Source of the DNA: Streptococcus suis
Lineage (GTDB): Bacteria > Bacillota > Bacilli > Lactobacillales > Streptococcaceae
Direction: 5' to 3'
DNA: 64,000 nt
Assembly (NCBI RefSeq): GCF_019794555.1
Contig: NZ_JAIMEP010000002.1
Span: 62,001 to 126,000, forward strand
In this document: piece after piece, positions 24,856 through 34,233 of the stretch
Layout of the letters: each line of letters opens with the position of its first letter
Numbering within the stretch: the first letter of the stretch is position 1
The notes under the pieces: generated by a model
Database searches by the model: none
Seen by the model: only the letters and a program-made list of their open reading frames with translations
Told to the model about the DNA's origin: nothing
Program-made: the position numbers and the translations under genes

Positions 24856-26205
24856 ATGAAAGAATTCGATATTATTTCTATTGGTGGAGGTAGCGGAGGT
24901 ATTGCAACAATGAACCGTGCTGCAATGTATGGTGCCAAGGCTGCAGTCATTGAGGCTGGTTACCTAGGAGGTACCTGTGTCAATCTTGGCTGTGTCCCTA
25001 AAAAGATTATGTGGTACGGATCTCAAATAGCAGAGGCCATTCAAGACTATGGCCCAGAATATGGCTTTACTAGTCAAGAAGTCACCTTTGATTTTTCTAC
25101 CTTACGAAAAAATCGTGAGGCCTATATTGAACGTTCACGCGCTTCCTATAGAAACACCTTTAACAATAACGGAGTCGAAGTCATCCAAGGCTTTGCCCAT
25201 TTCATTGACCATCAAACCGTAGAAGTAAACGGTGAACTAATTCGTGCCAAACACATTGTCATTGCTACTGGTGCTAAACCTGCAGTGCCATCTATCCCTG
25301 GTAGTGAGCTAGGAATCGTATCCGATGATGTCTTTGCTTGGGAAGAATTACCATCTTCAGTAGCGGTATTAGGAGCTGGTTACATTGCGGTTGAAATGGC
25401 TGGACTCCTTCATGGACTAGGTGTTCAAACAGAACTCTTTGTTCGAGGAAACCGTCCGCTTCGGAGTTTTGATACCTATATTGTCGAGGCATTGATGGAA
25501 GAAATGAATCGGACCAATCTCCCCCTCCATACAGGAAAAACACCGATTAGCCTTGAAAAAACACAGGATGGTCACATCCAAATTCATTTTGAAGACGGTA
25601 GTAGCCATGTTGCTCAGCAAGTTCTATGGGCTATCGGTCGTAAACCAAATGTAGATAAGCTCAATCTTGAAGCAACCGGTGTTCAACTCACTCCATCTGG
25701 GCATATTGCAGTCAATGATTTTCAGGAGACTGGTATTTCCGGCATCTATGCCCTCGGTGATGTAACTGGTGAAAAAGAATTGACACCTGTAGCCATCAAG
25801 GCCGGTCGCCTTCTGGCAGAACGTCTGTTTAATAATAAACCAACTGCTAAGATGGATTACAATACTATTCCAACCGTTGTCTTTTCTCATCCAGCAATCG
25901 GAACTGTCGGTCTAACTGAAGACGAAGCCATTTCCAAATACGGAAAAGATAATGTAAAAGTTTATACATCAGCCTTTACCTCTATGTACACTGCCCTAGA
26001 AAATCATCGTCAAATGGCGAAATTCAAATTAGTAACCGCTGGAGAAAACGAGCAGGTTGTTGGTTTACATGGTATCGGATATGGTGTTGATGAAATGATT
26101 CAAGGGTTTGCAGTGGCTATCAAAATGGGGGCTACAAAAGAAGATTTCGATGCTGTTGTTGCAATTCACCCGACAGGATCAGAAGAATTTGTTACCATGC
26201 GTTAA
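24856..26205 (+). CDS. gor: Glutathione-disulfide reductase
   Basis: NADPH-dependent flavoenzyme that reduces oxidised glutathione. The 449 residues carry the FAD-binding GGGSGG (10-15), the redox disulfide CVNLGC (41-46) followed by VPKK, an NADPH-binding [11 protein letters not shown], the FAD segment YALGDVTG, and the C-terminal catalytic HPTGSEE that contributes its histidine from the partner subunit. RBS GGGAGG precedes ATG 24856. Terminator shared with the convergent gene follows. It protects against oxidative stress using imported or synthesised glutathione. Confidence 0.93.
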   Translation: MKEFDIISIGGGSGGIATMNRAAMYGAKAAVIEAGYLGGTCVNLGCVPKKIMWYGSQIAEAIQDYGPEYGFTSQEVTFDFSTLRKNREAYIERSRASYRNTFNNNGVEVIQGFAHFIDHQTVEVNGELIRAKHIVIATGAKPAVPSIPGSELGIVSDDVFAWEELPSSVAVLGAGYIAVEMAGLLHGLGVQTELFVRGNRPLRSFDTYIVEALMEEMNRTNLPLHTGKTPISLEKTQDGHIQIHFEDGSSHVAQQVLWAIGRKPNVDKLNLEATGVQLTPSGHIAVNDFQETGISGIYALGDVTGEKELTPVAIKAGRLLAERLFNNKPTAKMDYNTIPTVVFSHPAIGTVGLTEDEAISKYGKDNVKVYTSAFTSMYTALENHRQMAKFKLVTAGENEQVVGLHGIGYGVDEMIQGFAVAIKMGATKEDFDAVVAIHPTGSEEFVTMR

Positions 26206-26208
26206 TGC

Positions 26209-26252
26209 AAAAAATCCAGACATGGAAGATTTGATCCGCGTCTGGATTTTTT
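26209..26252. terminator. Bidirectional terminator between gor and the cyclase gene
   Basis: AAAAAATCCAGAC (26209-26221) pairs with GTCTGGATTTTTT (26240-26252), giving T-tracts on both strands. Confidence 0.88.
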
Positions 26253-26253
26253 C

Positions 26254-26991
26254 TTAAGGTAAAATAGCTACAGCACGCACTGGTGAACCAGATGCTTTCT
26301 CCCAATGCGGAAAGGCAATTGAAATCAAGGCACCTGAGGCCGGCACCTGATCAAGGTTAGTCAGTACTTCCAATTGGTAAATATCTTTGGACAAGAGGTA
26401 GTATTCCTCCACTAGATTTCCATTATTTTTAGCAGCTAAAGCACCTGAGTCCGTATCTAAGGTTTCATGCCCCACTGCTTTCACATGACGCTCCTCAATC
26501 AGATATTCCAAAGCTTCATGACTCCAACCTGGTGTGTGTTGAATACCCTGTTCATCCAAGTTTCGAATTGCATCTTGGCTAGGCCAACGTTTTGACCAGT
26601 CAGAACGAAAAGCAACAAATGAATCTGGTGCAATAGCGCCATGGACAGCCTCAAAGTCTAAAATATCTTGTTTCGTAATCTCATAATCATGATTAACTGC
26701 CACCGCATCCGACTTATCAATGACATAAAGAGGGAGTAGCAAATCTTTCAAATCAATTTCATCAAGATAACGGGCACCTTCAACAAAATGAACTGGAGCA
26801 TCAATGTGCGTTCCATATTGTCCGACTACTGTAAATTGCTGAACAAAGAATCCATCTTTATGTGAAAAAATTGGTCTTTTTTCTAAAGCTGGTAGAGCTG
26901 GAAAATGTGGACTTGCTTCATCAATCTGATGAGTAAGATCAACCCACTTTTTTGACTTTAGGGTACGATAAATATCAAGTAATTCGGTCAT
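26254..26991 (-). CDS. Cyclase-family metal-dependent hydrolase (kynurenine formamidase-like)
   Basis: Protein of 245 residues of the cyclase family (PF04199). It has the metal-binding motif GTHIDAPVHF near residue 61 and the second half LVEEYYLLSKDIYQLEVLTNLDQVP. Related enzymes hydrolyse N-formylkynurenine or similar amides and esters; there are no other tryptophan degradation genes nearby, so the substrate is unknown. No good Shine-Dalgarno is visible before ATG 26991. Confidence 0.88.
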   Translation of the reverse strand: MTELLDIYRTLKSKKWVDLTHQIDEASPHFPALPALEKRPIFSHKDGFFVQQFTVVGQYGTHIDAPVHFVEGARYLDEIDLKDLLLPLYVIDKSDAVAVNHDYEITKQDILDFEAVHGAIAPDSFVAFRSDWSKRWPSQDAIRNLDEQGIQHTPGWSHEALEYLIEERHVKAVGHETLDTDSGALAAKNNGNLVEEYYLLSKDIYQLEVLTNLDQVPASGALISIAFPHWEKASGSPVRAVAILP

Positions 26992-27131
26992 AAGGAATCT
27001 CGCTTTCTTTTTTAGAATTGTAACACAACAAAAAGTAAAATAGTATCAATAAATATGTTTTTACTTATATTAATTTTGTATACTTAGATATAAAAAAAAA
27101 CTATATTGCTGTTACAGCCGATGAAATTCCA

Positions 27132-27160
27132 TTGACTTTCTTTTAGATTCTCACTATAAT
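27132..27160 (+). promoter_or_regulatory. Promoter of bioY
   Basis: TTGACT (27132-27137), 17-base spacer, TATAAT (27155-27160), a near-consensus vegetative promoter. Confidence 0.85.
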
Positions 27161-27161
27161 T

Positions 27162-27193
27162 TTGTTAACCATAAAAAATAAAAGGGATAACAA
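27162..27193 (+). promoter_or_regulatory. BirA-type biotin operator
   Basis: TTGTTAACC (27162-27170), 14-base spacer, GGATAACAA (27185-27193): an inverted repeat matching the Firmicute BirA operator form TTGTTAACC-N14/15-GGTTAACAA except for one base. It directly follows the -10 and ends just before the bioY ATG, so it would block initiation when biotin is sufficient. Confidence 0.82.
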
Positions 27194-27194
27194 A

Positions 27195-27734
27195 ATGACC
27201 AAAACATCAACGAAATCACTTGTTTATATCGCTATCGGAACAGCTTTGATTGCTGCACTTTCGCAAATCAGTTTATCTATTGGACCAGTTCCATTTACTC
27301 TCCAAACATTAGCTGTTGGCTTGGTTGCTTGTCTTTACAAACCTAAAGATGCCCTTGCTAGCGTTGGATTATATCTAGCACTCGGCGCTATAGGTTTGCC
27401 TGTTTTTGCTGGTTTTTCTGGTGGATTTGCTGCACTGGTGGGTCCAACAGCTGGTTTCCTCTGGGGCTTCCTACTTTATGCAGGATTAACCTCAATGGCT
27501 ACCAAGGCAAATTCATCCTCTGTAAATGTATTCCTAGCTTGTTTACTTGGTTCTCTAGCATGCTTTTTACCTGGAGTACTTATTTTTAAAATAGTATCTG
27601 GTGCTACTTGGTCTGACACCATTGCTTGGACTGTTCTTCCATTTATTCTTCCTGATTTAGCAAAAATTGCACTGGTAACCATCTGCCACCGCTTATTACA
27701 ACCGATCACAAAAAATGAAGCCTTCTTTGCGTAG
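27195..27734 (+). CDS. bioY: Biotin transporter BioY (ECF S component)
   Basis: Biotin-binding membrane subunit, 179 residues from ATG 27195 (RBS AAAGGG; the longer frame from 27162 overlaps the operator and promoter start). About six hydrophobic segments with BioY features: LSQISLSIGPVPFTLQTLAVG, GLYLALGAIGLPVFAGFSGG, LVGPTAGFLWGF. Controlled by a BirA-type operator. The 3' end (EAFFA-stop) lies in a 35-bp sequence repeated at 35246-35280. It would use the shared ECF module. Confidence 0.94.
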   Translation: MTKTSTKSLVYIAIGTALIAALSQISLSIGPVPFTLQTLAVGLVACLYKPKDALASVGLYLALGAIGLPVFAGFSGGFAALVGPTAGFLWGFLLYAGLTSMATKANSSSVNVFLACLLGSLACFLPGVLIFKIVSGATWSDTIAWTVLPFILPDLAKIALVTICHRLLQPITKNEAFFA

Positions 27735-27750
27735 GCTTCATTCATTTATT
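27714..27750 (+). terminator. Terminator overlapping the bioY stop
   Basis: AATGAAGCC (27714-27722) pairs with GGCTTCATT (27734-27742); the loop contains the stop codon and a T-rich stretch follows. Confidence 0.65.
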
Positions 27751-27755
27751 TATTG
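27721..27755. repeat. 35-bp direct repeat, left copy (bioY/ydbC junction)
   Basis: Matches 35246-35280 at 33 of 35 positions. It contains the end of bioY and, on the other strand, a remnant of the ydbC end (AATAAATAA). Confidence 0.9.
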
Positions 27756-27810
27756 ATGAAACACACAATAATCAATCTATTATTTTTAAAATTTCTTCAT
27801 TATTCACCTC

Positions 27811-28638
27811 TTATTTTACTGCTCCAGCGGTCAAACCATTGACCATATTTTTTATTAGCAAGAAATACAACACTACAATTGGAACCGCAATAAATATACT
27901 TCCTGCTGCAAAACGTGCAAACTCTGTCTCATCTAAATTCATCAAGCCAACAGCAACGGTATAAAGATTTTTTTCCTTCAATAATAATTTTGGTAATATG
28001 AAGTCACTCCATGGCCATGCAAAATTGGTTAACGCTGTATATGTAATAATCGGCCTAGACAACGGCAAGTGGATATGCCAAAAAATTTGAAAACTCGTAG
28101 CTCCATCCATTCGGGCTGCTTCATCAATGCTATAAGAAATGGTATCAAAAAAACCTTTTTGGGTTAAATAACCCATTGGAGCTGCTGCACTATATATTAA
28201 TACCAATCCCCACAATTGATTAATTAGGTTAAATTGAGTCATCAGCAAATAAACAGCAATCATCCCCATAAATGACGGAAACATACCTAGTACCATTGTT
28301 GTCTTCATTAATGCATTCTTTCCATTAAAATAAAAACGAGACATTGCGTATGCTGTTAATATGACTAAAAATGTTCCCAGTATACAGCTCATACTTGCAA
28401 TAAACAACGTATTTAAGAACCATCTCGGGTAGTTATATAGATCTGTATCAGTAAACAAAGTTATAAAACTTTTTAAACTATAAGATGTTGGAAAAAAGCC
28501 ATCAAATGAATAAATAGTGCCTGATTGAGAAAATGAGGCTAATACCAACCAAATACAGGGAAAGAGAAAGATAAAACTTACCAAAATAAGTATGCAATAT
28601 ATCCCTGTGCTTTGTAAAAAGTGAGGCCATTTTCTCAT
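27811..28638 (-). CDS. Maltodextrin-type ABC transporter permease (MalG/MalD family)
   Basis: Permease of 275 residues with six membrane segments and the cytoplasmic EAA loop EAARMDGATSFQIFWHIHLPLSRP that contacts the ATPase. The C-terminus GLTAGAVK is typical of MalG-like carbohydrate permeases. Its start overlaps the end of the MalF-like gene by four bases. No ATPase gene is in the locus, as in other streptococci where the shared MsmK/MalK-type ATPase serves several sugar systems. Last gene of the operon. Confidence 0.9.
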   Translation of the reverse strand: MRKWPHFLQSTGIYCILILVSFIFLFPCIWLVLASFSQSGTIYSFDGFFPTSYSLKSFITLFTDTDLYNYPRWFLNTLFIASMSCILGTFLVILTAYAMSRFYFNGKNALMKTTMVLGMFPSFMGMIAVYLLMTQFNLINQLWGLVLIYSAAAPMGYLTQKGFFDTISYSIDEAARMDGATSFQIFWHIHLPLSRPIITYTALTNFAWPWSDFILPKLLLKEKNLYTVAVGLMNLDETEFARFAAGSIFIAVPIVVLYFLLIKNMVNGLTAGAVK

Positions 28639-29945
28639 AAAAATCTTCCTCCTTCCTTATAAGAAGATGTTCGAACGTAGACAGAAAGTGAAATAACAGA
28701 AGTTAATAAGAAGATTATTAGACTAATAGTAGCCCCTATACTATAATAATTATTATCAATTGAAAGATTGTATAACCAATTAATTAGTAAATCTGTATCA
28801 CTTGCTAGAAAATAATCATCTAAATATAACCCACCTCTTAGGAAATAAAAGATCCCAAAGTTATTGAAATTACCGACAAACTGACCGATAAGGACTGGCG
28901 TTGTCGCTGTCAATATATAGGGAAAAGTAATTTTTGTAAATTGTGCCCACTTACTTGCACCATCAATTTCTGCTGCTTCATAAAGTGATGCGTCCCGATT
29001 GGATAACAAACCAGTTGCTAATAGCATAATTGATGGTACTCCAATCCAAGCATTTACCATAAGGCCAATGATACGAGCTGACCACTTGGCATCAACATCA
29101 AGAAACCCTATTGCTTGAAACCCCTGGTTTTGCAAAAGTTGATTAATTGGACCACCATAAGAAAACATGAATTTAAATGCCAATAAGCTAATAAAACCAG
29201 GTATAGCATAAGCCAAAATAGGAAAAGCTCTCCAAACCGCTTTCCATTTGACACGTTTATTTGAAAAAAGTAATGCTAAGGATAAACCACCAAAATAGTT
29301 TAAACCTGTAGACATAACTGCCCACAAAATATTCCAGCTTAAGATTTTAAAAAAAGTTGGAGCAAATTGAGTCAAAGAGACTATTTTTACAAAATTTTTA
29401 AGTCCAATCCAGCTTACTAATTCTGGAGGTACAATTTTTCCACCATAATTCGTAAAAGCAATTAATATCATAAAAATAATTGGAAGGACACTAAACACCA
29501 TAATTCCTAAAACTGGAACAAATAAGACAAAAGCTGGAAAGTTTCTATCAATTGAAATTTTTATCTCCTCACGGAACGATGGAATCTTTTTTCCTTCACG
29601 TATTAATTGATCAACATATAATGCATCTTTGATATTTATAACATACAAATATATAGCTAGTGAAAATATTATGAAACCCAAAATTCCCATGAGTAACATG
29701 ATAATCGAATTGTCACCTTCTATTCCAAACCAGGTGTCTGCTTTTTGTGTTCCAAGTGTAAAGAATCCTACTATATCTCTGAAACCTCTAAAGAATAAAT
29801 AACTCAAGAAAAATAATTCAATTCCAAAAAATAGTATTCCTTTAATTTTTTGACCGAGAAGAAATTGGCCAAAACCCATGCAAAATAAAGATGTTTTAGC
29901 TTCGACAGATGCTTTTCTCAAATCTATTTTTCCATGCTTAAACAT
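28635..29945 (-). CDS. Maltodextrin-type ABC transporter permease (MalF/MalC family)
   Basis: Permease of 436 residues. The first about 150 residues hold extra membrane segments, as in streptococcal MalC, followed by the transporter core with EAA loop EAAEIDGASKWAQFTKITFPYI near residue 330. Pairs with the MalG-like subunit. It lies nine bases downstream of the binding-protein gene. Confidence 0.9.
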   Translation of the reverse strand: MFKHGKIDLRKASVEAKTSLFCMGFGQFLLGQKIKGILFFGIELFFLSYLFFRGFRDIVGFFTLGTQKADTWFGIEGDNSIIMLLMGILGFIIFSLAIYLYVINIKDALYVDQLIREGKKIPSFREEIKISIDRNFPAFVLFVPVLGIMVFSVLPIIFMILIAFTNYGGKIVPPELVSWIGLKNFVKIVSLTQFAPTFFKILSWNILWAVMSTGLNYFGGLSLALLFSNKRVKWKAVWRAFPILAYAIPGFISLLAFKFMFSYGGPINQLLQNQGFQAIGFLDVDAKWSARIIGLMVNAWIGVPSIMLLATGLLSNRDASLYEAAEIDGASKWAQFTKITFPYILTATTPVLIGQFVGNFNNFGIFYFLRGGLYLDDYFLASDTDLLINWLYNLSIDNNYYSIGATISLIIFLLTSVISLSVYVRTSSYKEGGRFL

Positions 29946-29953
29946 ATTTTCTC

Positions 29954-31408
29954 CTATTCTAGTGTATGAATGGCATCACTAATTTGCTGAGTCACTTTTT
30001 CAAGTCCTTGTTTAAGATCTTGATTAGTTTTAAATTTTTTCTCTGATTCTGCGCGAAAAACATCTTTAGTAATATCAGCAAAAAATGTTTGAGTAGGGGT
30101 CCAAATTTGTGATACAGCCGAATTTGATGGCATTAATACAATATTATTATTTTCGAGCTCTCCATACACTGCTTCTGAAATTCCGCCAATTTCCTTTATT
30201 ACATCTGATCTGGTAGGCACAATACCCAACATTTCATATCGTTTCAAAATATTTTCATAATTTGTAGCAAAATTTACAAAGGCAAGACTTGCATTTGGAC
30301 AAGGAGTATAAGCACTAATTGCATAACCATTCACTCCTCCCATTGTTTTTGTATCAATCAACTCCGAATTAACATCCATTAAATCACCACTTTTAGGTAA
30401 TTGAGGTAAATTAACCATTACCAGATTCTCACTTGCTAAAGTCTCTGCCTCAATTGTAGATATCCCTTGGTGTTCATAATATTGAATCAATTCATCTAAA
30501 AAGGTTGAATAAACATCTGGTGTAGACATTGTTGCAAAAAAAGTCCCATCTGCAAGTTTACTATATGCACTTGTAGTTATGGTATCATCAATACTTTCTT
30601 CATTCATAGCAGAAGCCAATTGCTGAATAACTTTTGCACCTTTTTCCGCATCCCCTGATGCAAATCCAATATCATTTGTATCTAAATTATCATTTCCAAA
30701 AATATATGCACCATAAGAAAACAAGAAACCGCTTGAAAAATATGAATCATACAAGGATTTCATATAGCCATATTTAGAAGAATCGGTAGCATGACGTTCT
30801 TGTGAAAATCTCAGTAAACTTGACCAAGTTTCAACCATGTCTGGGATTTGATTTTTATTGTCATCCCACTTACTTTCCCAATCAACTGGTAGTAAATCTT
30901 TGCGATAATACAGCATAGGTGTCTGAACATTCACAGGGACACCTAGAGTATATGTTGTTCCATCTAGATGATATTCAAATGCTTTCCATGCCATTGAAGA
31001 AGTTGTTTCATATGCGTCCAAATCTTTTATTGGGAGGGGATAAATGTGTTTATCTTCTGCATATTTCATAATGACATCATTAGCCTGATACAGAACATCC
31101 GGTCCATAACCATAAGGACCATCATTAGCCAAATCAACATACTGATCTATATTTGCATCTACTGCTATAATATTTTTATCAGCATACATTTCATTAAACG
31201 CTGCAATAAGTTCAGCAAAATATCCCTTTGAAATTGCTGTATTGTTTTCAAGAACTTTAATAGTAGCCCCATTTTCAACTTTTCCAGTAAATATCATACT
31301 GTCATTCGTTGATTGATTCTTGTTAGGAATAATCGGTGGACTAACACTAGCTAAAAACAAGCTTGTAATTGCAGTTACAGATATAGCATAAAGTGTTTTG
31401 AGTTTCAT
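29954..31408 (-). CDS. Maltodextrin-type extracellular solute-binding protein
   Basis: Family 1 sugar-binding protein, 484 residues from ATG 31408, preferred because AGGTG lies nine bases upstream; the GTG at 31417 overlaps that site. A hydrophobic N-terminal segment (about residues 3-22) is followed directly by SVSPPIIPN; there is no lipobox cysteine, unusual for a Gram-positive binding protein. The domain contains VPVNVQTPMLYYRKDLLPVDW, an MalE-like ligand hinge, and GGVNGYAISAYTPCPNASLAFV. It would capture maltodextrins for the two permeases. It follows the GH13 gene directly. Confidence 0.88.
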   Translation of the reverse strand: MKLKTLYAISVTAITSLFLASVSPPIIPNKNQSTNDSMIFTGKVENGATIKVLENNTAISKGYFAELIAAFNEMYADKNIIAVDANIDQYVDLANDGPYGYGPDVLYQANDVIMKYAEDKHIYPLPIKDLDAYETTSSMAWKAFEYHLDGTTYTLGVPVNVQTPMLYYRKDLLPVDWESKWDDNKNQIPDMVETWSSLLRFSQERHATDSSKYGYMKSLYDSYFSSGFLFSYGAYIFGNDNLDTNDIGFASGDAEKGAKVIQQLASAMNEESIDDTITTSAYSKLADGTFFATMSTPDVYSTFLDELIQYYEHQGISTIEAETLASENLVMVNLPQLPKSGDLMDVNSELIDTKTMGGVNGYAISAYTPCPNASLAFVNFATNYENILKRYEMLGIVPTRSDVIKEIGGISEAVYGELENNNIVLMPSNSAVSQIWTPTQTFFADITKDVFRAESEKKFKTNQDLKQGLEKVTQQISDAIHTLE

Positions 31409-31417
31409 TTTTTTCAC

Positions 31418-33118
31418 CTAAAATTCATAAAAAATATACCCATATCGTGACAAGAATCCATCACTATCTAATCCCCTAGATACAAGAGGAGTACCTTCAA
31501 AGCAAATCTTCTGTTTTTTTTCATCCAAATTTAAGAGGAAATGCACACTCTTTTCTCGCCACTTACGCTCCACATGAACCAATTCTCCTTTATTCAGAAT
31601 CGAAATGTCACCATTCTGGATTGAGGTATTTTTTCTTGTAGATATGATTGCTTTAATGTTGTTTAAAAATTCATTATCCCATTCCTCAGTGTTCCAATTA
31701 AAGGTCCTACGTGAATCGGGATCATATCCTCCTTCCAAACATATTTCTGTTCCATAATAGATACATGGAACACCAGGAAAAATAAACATTAAAGCCAAAG
31801 CAGCTAATACTTTATCTTTTGAATTTCCAACCTGTGTAAAGATTCGATGTGTATCATGGGAATCCAATAGATTTAAATTCATTTGGTTCACCTGTGTTTG
31901 ATTCCTCATCAAAATATGATTCAGTCGTTCTACTAAATCTTTAGCCTTAAATCGGTCAAATGCGAAACAATCTAAACTTGCTTTTGTAAAAGCGTAGTTC
32001 ATTATACTATCATATTGATCTCCCATTAAATACGGATATGCATCATGCCAATTTTCACCAATTAAAACACAATCTTGCTTCACATCTTTGATTGCCAATC
32101 TAAATTGTCTCCAAAATTGATGAGAAACCTCATCAGATACATCCAAACGCCATCCATCAATATTTGCTTCTTTAATCCAGTACAGTCCAATATCTATCAA
32201 ATGTTTTCTAACTTCTGCATTCGAGGTGTTCCATTTTGGCATATAGTAGCACGAAGCAAAGCATTCATAATTAACCTTTTCAATATCAGGGAAATCACCA
32301 TCAATCATAAACCAATCATAATACGGAGAATCCTTCCCTTGGTTGATTACATCAATAAATTCTTTTGAATTCATACTGCAATGATTAAAAACAGCATCCA
32401 GAACAACTCTTATCCCTCGCTGATGACACTTACTAACAAGTTCTTTTAAATCTGCAAAAGTCCCAAATTGTTCATCAATCTCATAATAATTTTCAATATC
32501 ATACTTATGATTGGTGGGGGATTTAAAAATAGGAGTTAAATACAAAGCATTAATTCCCAAATCTAAAAGATAATCCAATTGATTAATAATTCCTCTCAAA
32601 TCTCCACCAGCAAAACTTTTAGGTGTTGGCAGATCCCCCCAAGACATATCAATGTAGGACTGGTTTTTTAAGTTATCACCTTTAGCAAATCGATCAATAA
32701 AAATTTGATAGAAAGTACTTTCCTTCAACCAGTCAACTGTAGGAAAAATATCAATTTGATTAATGTATGGCATTTGAAAAAAATTATAAAAACCAGTCTC
32801 AAAATGATAATGCTCAGTTAACCCATCTTCACTGAAAAAATAGCTTTGTGTATTTTTTTCTAGTCTAAAGATATATGCTAATCTTGTATCCGTAACTTTT
32901 AAATTAATTTCAAAATATGCAAATGTATTATCCTCGTAACGAAGTGGAACTCTTAACTCCTTCCTGTCGAAATGATAATCATATTTTTTTCCATATACAA
33001 GATAGATATGTGTATCTCTATCCTCTTTGGCCGTTCGTATCCTAATTACAACTTCATTTTGATTTATTGCAAAACAATATCTTGAATCTGGAATATGCAA
33101 AATTCCTGCTTCATTCAT
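31418..33118 (-). CDS. GH13 alpha-glucan hydrolase (neopullulanase/cyclomaltodextrinase-like)
   Basis: 566 residues from ATG 33118 (AGGAG nine bases upstream; the ATG at 33127 abuts the RBS). An N-terminal CBM34-like beta domain (about 1-115) precedes a TIM barrel with GH13 regions: DAVFNHC, GWRLDVSDE (nucleophile Asp), LIGENWHD (acid/base Glu) and LLDSHDTHR (transition-state Asp). No signal peptide, so it cleaves imported maltodextrin or cyclodextrin in the cytoplasm. First gene of an operon with the binding protein and permeases; only about 60 bases separate it from the divergent regulator. Confidence 0.92.
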   Translation of the reverse strand: MNEAGILHIPDSRYCFAINQNEVVIRIRTAKEDRDTHIYLVYGKKYDYHFDRKELRVPLRYEDNTFAYFEINLKVTDTRLAYIFRLEKNTQSYFFSEDGLTEHYHFETGFYNFFQMPYINQIDIFPTVDWLKESTFYQIFIDRFAKGDNLKNQSYIDMSWGDLPTPKSFAGGDLRGIINQLDYLLDLGINALYLTPIFKSPTNHKYDIENYYEIDEQFGTFADLKELVSKCHQRGIRVVLDAVFNHCSMNSKEFIDVINQGKDSPYYDWFMIDGDFPDIEKVNYECFASCYYMPKWNTSNAEVRKHLIDIGLYWIKEANIDGWRLDVSDEVSHQFWRQFRLAIKDVKQDCVLIGENWHDAYPYLMGDQYDSIMNYAFTKASLDCFAFDRFKAKDLVERLNHILMRNQTQVNQMNLNLLDSHDTHRIFTQVGNSKDKVLAALALMFIFPGVPCIYYGTEICLEGGYDPDSRRTFNWNTEEWDNEFLNNIKAIISTRKNTSIQNGDISILNKGELVHVERKWREKSVHFLLNLDEKKQKICFEGTPLVSRGLDSDGFLSRYGYIFYEF

Positions 33119-33146
33119 CACATACATCTCCTACATTATTTTTAAG

Positions 33147-33175
33147 TTGACTTTTTGTTTTTTTTTTTATATAAC
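33147..33175 (+). promoter_or_regulatory. Promoter of the LacI-type regulator, predicting a leaderless mRNA
   Basis: TTGACT (33147-33152), 17-base spacer, TATAAC (33170-33175). Start of transcription would fall at about 33182, the ATG itself. Confidence 0.6.
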
Positions 33176-33181
33176 AATCCT

Positions 33182-33976
33182 ATGAAAAAGATTACCATGA
33201 AAGACGTTGCACGTGAGGCCGGGGTCTCCGTTGCTACTGTTTCCTACATTATCAACAATCGTGAAGACCAAAAAATTAGTCCTGAAACGCGTAATAAAGT
33301 TCTACAAATTATTAATTTATTGGACTATACTCCTAACAAAGCCGCAAAGTCACTTGTAACTCAAAAATCGCAAATTGTTGCCCTTCACTACAAGGAGGCC
33401 GAGTCCTATTTGCAAAAAGCCGAGCAACTTCATTTCATCAATAAATTAACGAACTTTCTACATAATAAAAATTACCATTTAATGTGTCTTAGTGAACATT
33501 ACATTGAAAAAATAGATTTAGCTGATGTAATATTAACTCTTGACGTGGCTAAGGAAGATTTCTATAAAATCGGGAATGCCAATTTCTCGCCTCTAATTGC
33601 CCTTGATAGTTTTATTGATGATCCTGTGTTTTTTCAAATAAATTCAGATTTTCAAAAATTAAAAAAACAGGCTATACAATATTTTGGAGAGACTACTTTT
33701 ACTTTTGTATCTCTGCCAATAAATGATGGAAAAAGAAAAGAATTAATCCAAAATACATTTTCTTCAATTAAATACGTTAAATCAGTGGAAGAACTAGATA
33801 ACTTTGATTACAAAAATGTTTTAATTATTGATTCAATCTTGGAACAATTAATCTCGAACTATTACAACAAATTGTATATCTCAGGTTTCTCAGATGAAAA
33901 ATTTGAAAAAATTTTTCAAGCTATCGAGTGGGCTTCACAGCGTATTGAAATAAATAATCATAACATTGTTGTTTAG
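33182..33976 (+). CDS. LacI-family regulator with a shortened effector domain
   Basis: Regulator of the maltodextrin locus, by position. It has 264 residues from ATG 33182 (no RBS upstream). Residues 1-55 are a canonical LacI headpiece: ITMKDVAREAGVSVATVSYIIN, then YTPNKAAKSLVTQKSQIVA. The rest is only about 200 residues, well short of the usual 270-280, and lacks the clear ligand-binding signatures of MalR-type proteins. It may have lost sugar control or respond to something else. Candidate target: the 30-bp palindrome at 35039. Confidence 0.82.
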   Translation: MKKITMKDVAREAGVSVATVSYIINNREDQKISPETRNKVLQIINLLDYTPNKAAKSLVTQKSQIVALHYKEAESYLQKAEQLHFINKLTNFLHNKNYHLMCLSEHYIEKIDLADVILTLDVAKEDFYKIGNANFSPLIALDSFIDDPVFFQINSDFQKLKKQAIQYFGETTFTFVSLPINDGKRKELIQNTFSSIKYVKSVEELDNFDYKNVLIIDSILEQLISNYYNKLYISGFSDEKFEKIFQAIEWASQRIEINNHNIVV

Positions 33977-34138
33977 AAAGTTAGAGTAGCTATTTCTCGA
34001 GATTACACGCTAATACTTACTCATTTTCAAGTCCCTCCTCAGACATATGAAACACCACCATTTTGTTTTTTTATTGTACTAACTCTAACTATTTATGAAA
34101 CAATTTTCTCCCTTAAAAATTCCTTCACTCCTGTGTCA

Positions 34139-34188
34139 GCGAGTTTTTCAACAAATTTTTTATCTTGTTGAAAAAACTCGCTTTTTTT
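34139..34188 (+). terminator. Terminator of the LacI-type regulator gene
   Basis: GCGAGTTTTTCAACAA (34139-34154) pairs with TTGTTGAAAAAACTCGC (34165-34181; one extra A), followed by seven T. Confidence 0.88.
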
Positions 34189-34233
34189 AAATTTCACAAA
34201 CGGTTAGATAATCTAATTTATTTTTTAAACTTA

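Noticed and set aside
33155-33181. Start of the LacI-type protein at 33155
   Set aside because: Low-complexity Phe run, inside the promoter spacer, no RBS; the HTH begins normally from 33182.
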